DNA from: Clytia hemisphaerica
Lineage: Eukaryota; Cnidaria; Hydrozoa; Leptothecata; Clytiidae
DNA: 64,000 nt
Assembly: GCA_902728285.1 (NCBI GenBank)
Contig: CACVBU010000600.1
Coordinates: 2,803,101 to 2,867,100 of the forward strand
Direction of reading: 5' to 3'
Below are positions 32,209-44,775 of this stretch, in pieces (the first letter of the stretch is position 1; every line of letters starts with the position of its first letter). A model generated the notes under the pieces. That model saw only the letters and a list, made by a program, of their open reading frames with translations, had not been told where the DNA came from and made no database searches. Both the position numbers and the translations under genes were made by a program.

Positions 32209-33567
32209 GGTTGAGGGAAGTCTTCAATACATAGTCTAGGGACAGTTTAATAGAAAAGGTGCCAGCGCACTTTTATCGAAGGTATCTGTATCATTTAAAG
32301 GCGATTTAACAATGGTATTTGTTCTGTAATTGAATTGATGATTGGATGGATTACAAAGAATCGGAATCCCAAGTCTGAAATATAAGCTTGCGTTATGATA
32401 TAGTTGAGATCTTCAAACTTTTGAATCACTACATAGTGTGCAAGGGGGTTCCAGGTCCCACCTGAAAATTCAGGTCCCACCTTATCCTAAAATTCCCACC
32501 TTCAGCCCAGACTCCCAGATCCCAGCTAAAAACAAAAAAAATATACTAATTCGAGGAACAAAACAAAATTTCTTTACCGTAATATGAAGATGCAATATAT
32601 TACATATGTTTAACTTTCCATTTGCCTATGACCTACATTAGGGGTAGAAACCAATCAAGTAGTCAGACGGCTTAGAAGTAAGTGTGAGTCGTTAGATATA
32701 AGTTTGGCATGAAATTATGGCATGAAATTATGGCTAATCCTCGAATAAGAAGTTTTGGGGAAAATTTGTCCCGATAACTACAATATTAGTATAAATAAGT
32801 GAGGATCGCCTACAACCATAACTGCAGGGAGGGAGGGAGGTAAAATATTTCATTCTGTCAGCTTTCAGTTAGAGCGTCGACTTGAACAGGGAGATGTGAT
32901 AGTCATTTTGAACATGACGTCACATGGCTATTAGCAAAGTAGACTCAGTTGGCGGAGGGCGGCCACCCAGCCATTCGAATACTGTATATAGCGCTTATCA
33001 AATAAAAGTTAAACCGCAATTTAACCTGTGTTAAATCCAAAATATATTAATATGTCTATTATATACATTTATGAAATATATAAAAAAAATATATCATAAA
33101 ATTGTAAAATCTGAAAATAAGAAATTTTACTTTAACTTTTTCCAAAACACCTAAAGTCCCACCTAAAGAAATTAACTCCCACCTTAACTTGTTTCTCCCA
33201 CCTAAAATCTGGAAAACCCCAAATCCCACTTGAAAATTTTCGACCCAAATCAGCAAACCCCCCCCCACTATTCTGGGGGGGGTGCACACTATGCACTATG
33301 ACAACAAATCATGTGTTTCTAAAAAATTTAACCAACAAATAAGACCTGAGAACACAGCTCTGAACTGGTAAAAGTTTTCGAAAGTTATGGTGATCGTGGA
33401 CCCTATAGCAAATCTCTTTACTATCGAGGCATCAAACAGTGGAATAGTCTGTCTGAAAAAGTAGTTAAATCATTTGTTAGAAATTCCTCTAGATCATGTA
33501 CACTTTTCAAGGTTTTTTGGTCTATTTTAAAGTTTCTTCAAGGTTTTCAAGGCCCTGTAGTCACTCT
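32209..33567. other. Intergenic; CCCACCT-rich repeat
   Basis: CATAGTGTGCAAGGGGG at about 32431 and its complement GGGGTGCACACTATG at about 33278 suggest a further inverted-repeat element. Internal reiterations of TCCCACCT occur near both ends. No gene seen. Confidence 0.4.
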
Positions 33568-34533
33568 CTTTTCAATAATTTGAAGCAAATGTCAAATTTT
33601 TGCTGGTGATGATGACATCATTTTAACACCTTTTGTACCCTTTTACTCACATTGAGTACATTTTATGACTTTTTTGTAAGCAAAAAAGTTGTTCAGCATG
33701 AAAAACCCTTTCCAACGGTATATAATATGTCCATGTTCAGAGACATCAAAATTTCAAAAAAATTCAAAATCCGCCATTATGAAATTTCCACCATTATGGA
33801 AAATGCCCAAGGTGTGAAAAGTGTCACTCAATGGTTTTTCACTCCTACGGACCTAATGAACACATTTCAATCAAAAAATTTCATGTGTACGCAAATTTTG
33901 GGTTCCCTAAATTAAGCCTGATATTCCCCTGGACCATTAGGCAGTTAAATTCGTTCAAAGACATCACTTTTTGGTCAAAAAGCATGAACGGAGGAGATCA
34001 ATTTTTGATTTTTTTCATCATTTTACATTACGGAGAATAACGAAGAGATACGAAGAGATACGAAGGCATTCAGTTTCCAAACTAAAGGGAATAGTTTGTA
34101 AAAGTCAAATTTTGGTTAAAAACGGCTAAAATCGATTTTTGTCAAAAAACACCAAAGAAGGAGAGCAAAAAGCCAAATAATTGTTTTTTGACATCAGTTT
34201 TTGTTTTTTTGTCGTGGTAAGTTATAGTTCTTCCATCAAAACCATTAAAGGGGTCATTTGAACCGGATTTCAGTCGCCAGCAGACTTGTTTTAGCAGTAT
34301 ATTTTTGTAAAAACGGTGATTTTTGCAAAAAACCTCCAGGAAGGAGTGCAAAAAATTTTTTTTTCAAAAATTTTGAATTTTTTGCTAAAAGGCAAATTTT
34401 ATCAGATTTTATTGGTAGCAATTTTCAAAAGAAATGAAATTCTAAAAGCCTTTACTTTGCTGACAGTCAGCATTTTACTAAAACAGGTAAAATCGAAAAA
34501 ACACCACGGAGGAGTGCAAGCTCCAGCCTCGTT
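33568..34533 (-). repeat. Right arm of the long inverted repeat
   Basis: Inverted partner of 28607-29543, about 4.0 kb away. Outside the arms similarity stops abruptly, and I see no target duplication, so this may be two copies of one repeat in opposite orientation rather than the termini of one transposon. Confidence 0.9.
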
Positions 34534-35218
34534 TGGAATTCCATTTGTACTATGCCCTTATTTCGGAATCCCCCCTTAAAACTTACTTTTCTTTTCTAAA
34601 GTACACCTTAAATTTTTTGCTTAAAAAATGTGAATTGTCTTCAGCTTAGATTGGTACGTGGAATTTCTTGCTGGCCCCTGGCGTGCGAATCAGATAGAGG
34701 GGGCTGTACTAATGTACTTTGCAATAAAAGCCAGAACATTTTCTAATACGAAAAGCTGACACTTTGTAATAAAGGAAATGCGATTAACGATTAATCATAC
34801 TCCTCTAAACCAATCAGATTTGAGTAATTTTGCACAACTGATGATTTTAAGTAAGATTGTTCATTATTTTACATGTTTAAGTATTTAGGACTGAATCCAG
34901 TTTATTTTGTTTATTTCAAAATATGTCTAAAACTTTGGATCTAAATCTTCAATTTTCTATGTTTAAGTGTATAGTGAAGCAATTTAGAGCTCTTTATGAA
35001 GCTATTTTTATGGCATTTAAATTTATATTTTATTACAAAGTGTATCTATCAGCTTTTGTACAGAAGTAGGTATTGCAACTGTGGCGTTTAATACAACGTG
35101 TGTTAGTACAGGGGCCAAAAAATCGTGCACAAGTGTTACGCGTAAGCCAAATCGCATATTACGAACAACCTCTAAATTGCGGAGTACAGAAGAAAAAAAA
35201 TAGATTCCAATTCTTGTA
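34534..35218. other. Intergenic; nothing identified
   Basis: AT-rich, no open frame of note and no clear inverted ends. Confidence 0.3.
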
Positions 35219-35220
35219 TA

Positions 35221-35569
35221 CTTTAATCGTAGAAATTTTAGCGAGACTAATTTTAGCGTATATTAGCGAGTCAGGAAAATCTTGATTTTTTTTGGATTTA
35301 TTTTAGCGATTTCAAAAAATTTCGCGTGGATAAATTTTAGCGAATACTCGTATTAAATTATTGACTGAATTCGTTTTCTAGCATTTCTTTGCACTTAAAC
35401 CCCTTTCTATTGATGAAAATGTATTAAGGCAATATAACCAGAAATTTGGCGTGGATAAATTTTAGCGATCTGTCATTCCGGCGTGTTTTAGCGAGATTTA
35501 TTTTAGCGAAAATAGGGAAAACTCGCTAAAACGCTAAAATTAGTCTCGCTAAAATTTCTACGATTAAAG
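35221..35569. mobile_element. TA-flanked MITE (349 bp), GCGA-motif family
   Basis: Perfect terminal inverted repeats of about 38 bp start CTTTAATCGTAGAAATTTTA, with TA outside both ends. The interior is a loose array of TTTTAGCGA / TCGCTAAAA in both orientations. A second copy starts at 63747 with the same end and runs into the N gap. Confidence 0.9.
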
Positions 35570-35571
35570 TA

Positions 35572-37079
35572 GGCTGCAACTACACTGCCAAATGATCTGT
35601 ATTACAAAGACTTCCAAATGGGTCCATAAGTTAAGAAAATGAGATTATCATCTAGCACAGGGGTTTTGTTTTTAAAAACAAACTTCAAAATAAAATTGTT
35701 AATTGTTAATGAACTTGTTACTTAAAATATCACTTACTTACATATTTATTTATGGTCTTTTATGTTTGCCGCAAGAAGGGAGAAAAATTTAATTTGACCC
35801 CCGGTTTTTTCTCTCGGTTTCTAGCCATTTCCTGCGTGTTAGTGTAGACACAACTTTAATCCGGGGAAATGAAGCGTTTTCATTGGTCTAAAATCACGGA
35901 TGGTCACATGATCAGAATTTTTTTCCAGGGAAATGCCGTGGCCGCAATGTTTTGCTTTAGTGAGATTGACCATTTTGTTGTGATGATTTGAGCGGGCAAA
36001 ATTTCTGTACAAACCAAAATATTGCTTCGTTGGAATACCGGTTGAAACACTTGTGCGTGTCACCCACCATGGTTGGGCTACAGAAAATTTTCACCCTTAG
36101 TACTTAATTTACCATTTATAAACGGTATATTAAGTATATTTAAGTCAAACAAAAAACTTTGCAAGAGTATGAAAAGAGATTTGGCATTCACAAGAATTAC
36201 TCACCCTTTTAATTTAAAATTATTTTTCTTTGGCTCCCTTAAACTTGAATCCCCCCTCATTTATTAAAATCTCAAAATTTTCCCCCTTAAAATTTTACCC
36301 AAAATCCAAGTCCCCCCTTATTTTAAGGGGGCTGAAAACATGCGGGTTCTTTTTATTATTTTTGGTTCACGGTGGTAAAAAGGTCTACTAAAAAATTCTT
36401 CGTGTGCAAAATGTTGTTTTGATTTAGGTATCTTCGTTCAAAGCATGCTAATTAGTTTTTTAGTGACTAGTACTCTACATCGTTCACGTTAACGTTAACG
36501 TACCTTCTCTTTTCGAAAAAAACCCACTTCACAATTTCTTACATTGAACATACATATCAACAATCTGTGGCGTGATAGAGGGAGAGTACAATTTAGTGAT
36601 TGATTGATAACTTTGAGTTTGGTATGTATTTGTTTATATTTGATTTTTTATTTCGAAGACCAGCCTACAGCTATCGAAGATAACAAGACGCCATGTCGAT
36701 ATTACACATTAGACGATTCTACGGTACCGTCCTTTTACCTTTAGTCCTCCCTTCAGCCCTTACCCGACAACATTGATTATAAACTGTTAATGTTTTTACC
36801 TGAATCTGCATCTGATGTACACATATCAATGATAAATATCAAACTACAAACTGCGATTTCTCATAAAATTCTGACATCAGCAGGTCAGGTAGTCAGAGTG
36901 CAGATTTGATCTTTGTTTACAAAGGGTTCATTAAATCCTGACAATGCGGATCTATTTTCCCCTTCTTATCTCTCGATCTCCTTTTCTATTTTCTAGTTTC
37001 TGAGACTTAGTTTCTCATTTCTGACTGAGTTTTCATACCTGTCAATCATTTGTTCATCAATTTCGACCAGTCTAATTTT
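35572..37079. other. Intergenic; nothing identified
   Basis: Contains CCCCTTAAA-type low-complexity runs (36240-36340) but no gene or clear transposon termini. Confidence 0.3.
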
Positions 37080-37165
37080 CGCACCGAGTGGGATTCGAAC
37101 CACCACCAAAGAAAGACCTTCGGATCCGGAAGCCAGCGCTCTATCCCTTGAGCCATCGCCGCACA
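37080..37165 (-). repeat. tRNA-derived sequence (SINE head or tRNA pseudogene)
   Basis: Minus strand: GATGGCTCAAGGGATAGAGC resembles a D-arm/A box, and TGGTTCGAATCCCAC is a good B box. The stretch between has a CTTCCGGATCCGAAG palindrome in place of a proper anticodon arm, and the acceptor ends do not pair, so a functional tRNA is unlikely. Confidence 0.55.
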
Positions 37166-38045
37166 GCAAAATCACGCAATTCATAACATTTTATACCAAA
37201 CTGGCAAAATACGGGGGTAATGTTATTATAATATGGGTAAAAGTACCCCTTTTTTAACCTGACTGAAATTCGAGCCGTTACTAGCAACCCTGCGGGGCCC
37301 AAGGCGCCGAGTATGCACCCGGCACAGTGACAAGCCGTTACTAGAAACCCTGGCCCTACATCGAAGACGCCAAAAAATAAAAATTTAAAGTTTCCGCATT
37401 GTCAGGATTTAACCGCTTCTTGTTTACAATTTTATCTACCATATTTGAAATATTTACGCATGCGCCAGTCTAAAAAAGCCCGCGGAATCGGTCCTTGATT
37501 TCAGATACGTCTTTCGTTTGAGGAGATACGTTTTCCGATGGATGGACGAATGGAACGTCGGAATGAGATATGTTGTTGTTCTTGGATGGGGGGGGGGCGT
37601 ACGAGGTTTTGAATTACCGCCATCCCGGCCATTTTTTTTTAAATCACCGTTATCCCGTTAGCCTATACTAGACTAGCCAGTACATTCCCACAAACCAAAT
37701 TTTTTCTTTGTTTTATGGTCAGTTACACTTTGAAGCGTTTGTCGAAAGTTATCGCACTGTGGTGGAGGGTGACACGGAACTCGAAAGCAAAGACTGGAAT
37801 GGACGACCGAATAGAATTTCTTGGCGGAGAGGTTGCGCGTCGATGTCAAATCTAGTCTTAATTTTAGAGTTCCGTGCATAAAATCAAAACAAAAGAATCC
37901 TCGGGATCGGGGTAAAGTTTTGGTGAGCTAAAAATGCTTGTTGTTCTAGACTAGTAAACTAGTCGGTTATTACTTATAATAAAACTGTCAATCAAATAAT
38001 GTAAACACTAATTAAATATTCAGTGCGCGTGAGAGAAAAGGAAAA

Positions 38046-38318
38046 TAACCGACTAGAAGCTTCTTCCAACGCCTTTTTTTCTTCACCTAAAATCGTAAGG
38101 AGAGACATACAGATTTCTGTATGTCTGACCCGTGCGGGATTGCATTTATTTTTCTTTCTGTTTATTGCATTTTTGGAAATGCTCATCTATTTATATGTTC
38201 TCATGTTTAATGTTACTATGAAATATCATTTAGTCAAAAAAGTTGGATGGATTCTCAAAAACCTAAAAAAAGGTTGTAAAATTAAACAACGTTTTTTGAG
38301 GGAAGAAGCTTCTAGTCG
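38046..38318. repeat. Short inverted repeat pair, possible MITE
   Basis: CGACTAGAAGCTTCTTCC at about 38050 has its reverse complement GGAAGAAGCTTCTAGTCG at about 38300. The 250 bp between is AT-rich with no gene. No target duplication identified. Confidence 0.45.
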
Positions 38319-39029
38319 TTGAAATTCAGAAAAGACATGCAACCTCACAGTATAGACTTAAACTCGTATATCAAGATTACGGGATTTCGAGTGCGGGCCG
38401 ATTTTCAGCAGTTTCAGTTTCGATTTCAAGCAGACATCTTAGCAACGAAGTACTCGCCCATAGTTACGGTGGTTTGTGCAAAATTCCAAACATAGAAACA
38501 AATTTTAAACCACTTTATCGAAAAGGAAATAAAAAAACACAACTTTTGTATGTTTTATTTTTTTGCACTTTTGTTTATAATTCACGATATTCTGCTTTGT
38601 TTATTTCTACAGCAGCGACAGAAATACTCAGAAAGACTTGAGCGCTCAGCTGACACATGCGAGAAGGGGATGTGGATGAGTGATTTTTCGATTGGAATGT
38701 GTAATTATATACGCGTGCCGCATGCATGTAGTAATTAATAAAAACTAATTTAGCCAAAATCAAACTGTCGGCATAAACATAACGACAAATGTAACGTCAA
38801 CAAGTTACTGATGCAGTAGGTTTAGTGTGGATAGGCCTATCTTTTCACAATGTTTATGGTTTTTTTCTCCAGACATTTAGGTGTTGAATAATTACAAATC
38901 TGGTACGAATTTTTAACTCTTTTTTGTATGGTGGCTCAAAATGGCCTAATGTATCATAGGTCTCGGATAAAATTTGTGATAATGGTACAACATATTTAAG
39001 AATTTTAAGACGTTTTGATGTATTTTAAT

Positions 39030-39298
39030 ACCCCTGTCTCACAGCCGCGGTGGAACTTTTTACCACAGCGAAGACGAATATTTCTATGGAAATCTCAATG
39101 GGTAAAGAAATTATATTGTTTCAAGCGTAAAAAACGCATTTGGATTGGGATGGAATTGGAATTTCGAGTGGGGATGAGATAAAATTTGATTTCCCACTGG
39201 GGCTGAATTGAGGGTATTTTTTCCACTGGGAACGAAATTTTGGACGAATTTTCCAGTCGGGCTGAAGTCCAACCGGGTCTGTGGCACAGGAGTGTATA
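39030..39298. mobile_element. MITE-like element, CTGTCTCACAG family
   Basis: The left end CCCCTGTCTCACAGCCGCGG and the right end CGGGTCTGTGGCACAGGAGT form imperfect inverted termini. The interior repeats the theme 'TTCCACTGGGG ... GAAATTT'. A related copy lies at about 41609-41802. Confidence 0.45.
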
Positions 39299-39954
39299 AT
39301 ATTTCGCCTTTTCTCTAACCTCTGAAGTTATTGCTATTGGCATATCTTCTCTCTCATATACATAATTTACATCGAGTGTAAAAAAACTTCACAAAGGTGA
39401 CTGAACAAAATTGCCCTGGGCCGGTAAAGAGATTGAATCTAGCAATTCCTTTTACGCCGGCCCTTATAACACCACAGCCTAATTTTGGGCGTACGCCAAT
39501 TAGGGCCGTTAATAACGCCAAAATTTGTAAAAATGGCTACTTGTGCTTCAAATTAGCCAATAATGACTGCAAAATTTACATTAGTGAACCTGTTGAAAAT
39601 TCCAAAGAAAATCACTGATTTTCAAATATATTAAATATTTCACTGAAGTTTTAAATATGGATTAAAACAATGGATAATTTTCGTCTTCGAATCATACCTA
39701 AAATCCTTTAAAATTGAGAAATAATGATAAAAATTAACGCCGCTTTTAGGTTGAAATTGCAAACGGAATTTAGCAAAATGTTTTGTGGAATTTCGGTTGA
39801 TTTTTAGACAATTTGACGGAAATTGGTGAAAAAAATGGCGGAATTGCGGAAAAGGGTACCCCTGAAACCCCTCCATCCACTACATAAGGCTCTGGTGACC
39901 GAAATGTTAAGCTAAATAACATTTTAAGGATTTGTGGACGGTAAAAAACATCCA

Positions 39955-40042
39955 ATTTCTTTGGAAGTGGACAAAAATGCGAAAAGGCTATATCCCTGAT
40001 TTCTTTGGAAGTGGACAAAAATGCGAAAAGGCTATATCCCTG
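39955..40042. repeat. Exact 44-bp tandem duplication
   Basis: The 44-mer beginning ATTTCTTTGGAAGTGGACAA occurs twice head to tail with no difference, implying a very recent duplication or strand slippage. Confidence 0.97.
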
Positions 40043-40245
40043 ACAAGAAAAAATCATTTCCGAACAAATGATTTAAATATCAAGTCAACCTTCAAGATCC
40101 GTAATTCGTAACCTTCAGCGTCTGCTTTCTTTCTCGTGTTTAAAAATGATACGGTGAAAAACCAAAGAATTATCAATCAGATAAAAAAGAAAGAACAGAC
40201 CCCTAATTAATACTATAGCATGGGTTACTCTCGTGTGCCCGATTA

Positions 40246-40348
40246 CCTTAAGTGGATAAATTTTGGCAGGGATTAAATTTAGCGAATTTGGCGAATTTTG
40301 TCAAAAATCGTCAAATTTAATCTATGCCAAAGATTAATCCACTTAAGG
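40246..40348. mobile_element. Miniature TA-flanked MITE (103 bp)
   Basis: Ends CCTTAAGTGGATAAATTTTG and its approximate complement ending CCACTTAAGG, flanked by TA. The interior contains AATTTAGCGAATTTGGCGAA, the same internal motif style as the 35221 and 58493 elements. Confidence 0.8.
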
Positions 40349-40349
40349 T

Positions 40350-42480
40350 AATAGCTGGTGGTATGTGATAAAAAATCCCAAAACTTACCTAGTAGGAATT
40401 AGATTTCACCTGTGTGTAAATTTGTTAAAATCAGCACTGGACGCGTAGCCTACTAGTATAAGAATTATGAAATTGTCAATATATTTTCTTTTTCAGTTAG
40501 AATAATACTAAAATATCTCACACGGGACCACGAAGCGAAGAAAAAACACGAACAACCAGGAATATTATGCTAATGGCAGCTTAAAAATGAGAAAGTAAGT
40601 GATTATACATCTTGACTTGTTCCACCCACAAACCAAATTTTTTCAAATCCATTAAAGGGTAAACTTCCGTGCTTCAATACCTCAGAGTGTTTGTGCCCGT
40701 TCCCCGTTTATTGATTGTCGAATTTAAAGCAGAAGAAAAATTTCTGGGTATAAGTTAGAACCACAATCATGGTTAAATTTTGAACAGTTGACTTGGAATT
40801 TAATAGATGGAAAAACTTCCATGGTTTGAGAGATCGCAAAATATATCTTTCAAGGTTATTTGTGTCTTTGGTACTTGACGTTTGTCAGCCTGTTAAAAAG
40901 TAACTATCATTCTATGTGCTATAATTTCATTACTTTTACTCCAGGACTGGTAGCTTTTATGTGACACTGAGACAGGGATATATTTAGAATAGAGCCTTTT
41001 TAGACTAATTACACAGGGTACTCATTTTTAACGGACAGGGCAGGCCCAGTGAGAACCCTATCCATTTGAAAAAAATCGTCATCCTCTATGGAAACTTCAC
41101 TTGTATGTATAAGACAAGTAATGAATCTAGTAATTCAGACTGGATCTCTGTACTATTATCGTAAAATCTAAATCCACTAAAAACAGACCTTTGTTCTATG
41201 GGTTTTATGTTCTTTATGTCCTTTTCCTAGCGGGCTAATAAACGACTCGGACTTTTTGAGACAGGGACGTTCCCCTTGCACAAATGAAACATGTATAACA
41301 ACGCTTCCATTTTTTTCTTCAGAATATTGCTTGACTTAAAGACGAAGGGCCCAATGAACCGTCCGTGACAGACAAATATCATCGTCAAGCTGTGAAGTAA
41401 AAATTTATGGTAGTGTTACCTAATTGTAATTTATCGAAAGTGTACGTAAGGTAAAAAAGCTAAAAGAATAAAAGTTTATCTGGCTAAAAAATATAAAAGC
41501 CATGGATCATTTTACAATTAGAAATATCTTTGCCTTCTTTTCGTTTTTCTTCTAGCGCCGGACCAGATTTCTAGATAGAGATAATTACAATATATAGAGT
41601 CCCTCTAAAAGCACCCCGTGCTCATCACAGTACAGCCCCACTGGAAAATTTAACCAAATTTCATTTCATGGAAAATTAACTTTGTTTTAATCTTCATTTG
41701 AAATTCAATAGATTTATATCCCCCATTGGGATTTCGATAGAAATTTGTCCCGAATCCCCACTTCCACCGGGGGCAGTGAGACAGGGTGCTCAAGAGTACA
41801 TATAGTGTAGAAAAAAACTATGACGTATAGCGAATAGGCCACAGGGTGAGGTATAAAATTGAATGGGGATTAAACATATTTCTCGTTTTGATGGCAGTAT
41901 AACTTTGACAGTCTCAAAGTATAGTGGAATTTCGACCGGATCTCGTATTCATGTATAATTTCCTCTTCATTACGAAATTAATTGAATTTGAAAGAAGATA
42001 TGACTCTTACCCCCGGTAAAGACGACGTGCTCATGTCCAATCAATCTGAAACGAATGCATTAAAGGAAAAAAAAAATAGAAAAAGATTGAGGTATCCCAA
42101 AATCCCAAAGTCGCTAAAATTAATCAACATCTTTGAAATCAACTCATCTGAACCCGGCTTTATTTCCCCACAATATATCGCAACTAAGAAGTAACGCTTT
42201 TACACCGTATATCTTAGTTTAAACTTTACAATCGAACGTTACATGAACGTTGTGGACGTTTATGTTTATGTCAGCTGAGGTGCTGCAGGGGTGAAACAAC
42301 GAACGGGGTGGTGCCTGTCCTTAAAAAACGCCTTTTTGCTACTTATTCATTTAAGATTGCACTCAAATGCATTTAGTCGATTTAGTATTCTCAAAGGTAT
42401 TTCAATATGGCACTTTTTACGAGGAAAATGATAAAAATGCTTTTTTGACAAAGTCGTTAAACGCACTTAATATTACAGAT
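40350..42480. other. Intergenic; apart from the 41609 MITE nothing identified
   Basis: No convincing exon. A 70-codon frame at 41982 (plus) has a plausible composition but no splice partner or motif. Confidence 0.25.
41609..41802. mobile_element. Second MITE of the CTGTCTCAC family
   Basis: Runs from GCACCCCGTGCTCATCACAG to GCAGTGAGACAGGGTGCTC; its right end, reverse complemented (GAGCACCCTGTCTCACTGCC), resembles the 39030 left end. Internally CCCACTGGAAA and CCCATTGGGATTTCGATAGA echo that element. Confidence 0.45.
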
Positions 42481-42487
42481 TATGGTT

Positions 42488-42726
42488 TTAATAAAGACAA
42501 ATTACGGTATTAACTATTAAGCATCTATCTACATCTTGATTGATGTGTCGATGTGTCGACAAGGACGACTTCTCAATAACCGGCGAACATTTGTCGTTCA
42601 CAGAGATTACGTCATACACTCGATGGTCTCTTGAGACGAAACACTGATTGACTTCAATCATCTCATTTTCCGTAGCGATTTCAATCAACGCGTGAAGCGA
42701 TTTTGTTGTTCGTTCGTAGTTGGTGT
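42488..42726 (-). CDS. Possible terminal exon, unknown product
   Basis: A strong polypyrimidine acceptor (TTTTCTCTCTCTTCAG) at 42742-42727 precedes an open frame of about 78 codons ending in TAA, with LHALIEIATENEMIEVNQCF and HRVYDVISVNDKC. Balanced codon use and the acceptor favour a real exon. No upstream exon was found in the neighbourhood, so it may be a gene fragment or retained pseudogene piece. Not recognised. Confidence 0.35.
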
Positions 42727-43353
42727 CTGAAGAGAGAGAAAAGAGGTTGGTATAGCTTTGTCTCTAATCCCGATATAGGAGTTTAAGCTTAGACTGCCTC
42801 ACCTCTTCGATTCTTTTTATTTGGAGCTTGAATTTTTTGTATATGGGTCTGTTTTCACCGACTAGTTTACTAGTCTATTGTTGTTCCAAACGAGAATATT
42901 TTGATACACCGCTTTATAACGAAAGAACTATAGAAGCAAAAAAGTCTCCAAGCAGCTCCAATTAATGGTATTGTCAACAGGCTCTTAATTTAATAAAAAA
43001 GGAAACCCCCCTTCTTCAAAAGGTTTTCTTCCTTGCAGAGAAACAACCAAAATCAAAAAACTCTCAACACTAGCCATAGCCAGTCTTTGAAACAGGGATA
43101 CTAATCACCATCAGCACTATTTTATGGCTAGGATCCAACCCAAAGCAAAGAAATGATTTGATAATTTTCATTCACCATAACAGGATTGTAGAAGCCGAGA
43201 GATTAAACTTTTATGGAAATAACCCAACGACTCTGCTGCTGTTGTTGATTTAATGATAAAATTTCCATCTTCTTTCTCATCCTTGCGCAGATTTTTGTTT
43301 CTTTTCAAGAAAGGCCATTTACGGGGGGCCAAGTTTTGTCGCTACCCAAAGAG

Positions 43354-43884
43354 TAGCCTGGATATCCAAGCTCAAAATTTAAGAAAAAACAAAATTTACC
43401 TCAACATACAAAGTTCTTAAATTATAGAGCTTGGTCTCCCTAGAGAATGAAAGTGAAAACCCATGTTTCCTAGCCAACCCAGGGCAGCAAAACAGAAATT
43501 AATAAAAAGCAGTCTTACAAGATCTAAAACTATTAAAAACATCCAAAGATTACACCAAAGTCCATAAAAAAGTTTGCATGCATTATCATGACCAACCATG
43601 TTTTCTTGGAAAATGAACTTGCCTCTGTTTTCTTCTTTTTCATGTTTTCATGTAACAGAAAGCCCTATCTTCACTAACAACTGGAGGACTATCCTATTTT
43701 TGCTTTAGAATTGCTCAACGCCGTGTAGATTGGCCCTTACGGTTTTAGCGAAGTGAGCGCAAGCAAGCGGACTGCATTCTCATATGAGAATGCAAAACGC
43801 TCTAGGGAGACCAGGCTGTAAACCAGAACATAAAATATCAAAAACTAGACTGTGAAATAGTTTACAGCCTGGATATCCAGGCTA
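43354..43884. mobile_element. 9-bp-TSD element (531 bp) with a nested inverted-repeat element
   Basis: Ends TAGCCTGGATATCCA and its exact complement, flanked by CCCAAAGAG on both sides (43345-43353, 43885-43893). A 9-bp duplication suggests a Mutator-like source. Inside, GGTCTCCCTAGAG (about 43433) and its complement CTCTAGGGAGACC (about 43800) form a second inverted pair, so another element seems nested within. Confidence 0.8.
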
Positions 43885-44307
43885 CCCAAAGAGCCATTCA
43901 CTTTTCAAAACAAAAAAATCACTCAAACAATGTTCAACATTCGAATCACAAAATTCGAAAGTTCGAAAATCTATTTGAACTTTACCGCTCGAAGCAATGC
44001 AATGACTTCTTGAAAATCAGAAAAAGGCACATGCGATGGAGTGCAACTTGTCCAAAGTCACGGCAAAATGCGCCGCGCCGAAGAGAAAATCTTGGACGGA
44101 CTTTCCCGTCCAAGAACATTCGATTCCACGGCAAAAAGTAACAGACGTTAAATCGCGATAAAAAAGCGGTTTTCGTCTGACAGGCTAATACTAGACGTCA
44201 CCCGCGTTTTTTTACGCAAGAAACGAGATGAAAATTCCCGGTTTTTAGTGAAGTACTCGCTATAATCTCATGGTTGATTGAAATTCGATTGACGTTTTTG
44301 CTTACGT

Positions 44308-44396
44308 TAATTTGTAATTTCCCGCGAACTTGTAATTTCCCTCCTAGCTTTTGTAATTTCCCTCCTAGATTTTGTAATTTCCCGCAAAAGTGAAAT
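44308..44396. repeat. Short tandem repeat, ~22-bp unit
   Basis: Four imperfect units built on TTTTGTAATTTCCCTCCTAG, two of them nearly identical. Confidence 0.85.
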
Positions 44397-44614
44397 TTTC
44401 TTCGTTTGGAATATCATCACGATTTTTGACTTTCTTAGTAACTTCAAAGGCTTAAGTAAATGGAATACTATCCAATTAAAACTCGATTCGCGTTTCTATG
44501 ACTTTTTGAGACTTCTTTAAATTTTCAGATTGATTTCCAGTGTTAAATTGACGTTTTTCAGGCGAATTTGACGAATTTGACGAATTTCAATCCAAACCAT
44601 GAGATTAACCAGGA

Positions 44615-44775
44615 ATCCCATGCTTGTTTTTGTGAAATTCTGGATAAATTACCCTCGGTCAAATTTCGAAATTTTTTAAATTTCCGTCGTTGCACTCGGG
44701 AAATTTCAAAAAATTTCAAAATTGACTTCGGGAAATTTATCCAGAATTTCACAAAAACAAGCATGGGGTTAAATT
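44615..44775. repeat. Foldback repeat
   Basis: CCCATGCTTGTTTTTGTGAA at about 44618 pairs with TTCACAAAAACAAGCATGGG at about 44747, extended inward by TCTGGATAAATT / AATTTATCCAGA, around an 80-bp AT-rich centre that also folds (AATTTCGAAATT, AAATTTC). Confidence 0.8.

Noticed and set aside
28607-34533. Considered an LTR retrotransposon because of two ~0.95-kb repeats
   Set aside because: The repeats are inverted, not direct, and there is no gag/pol coding sequence between them.
37080-37165. Functional tRNA gene
   Set aside because: Only the A and B boxes are good; the acceptor and anticodon stems do not pair.
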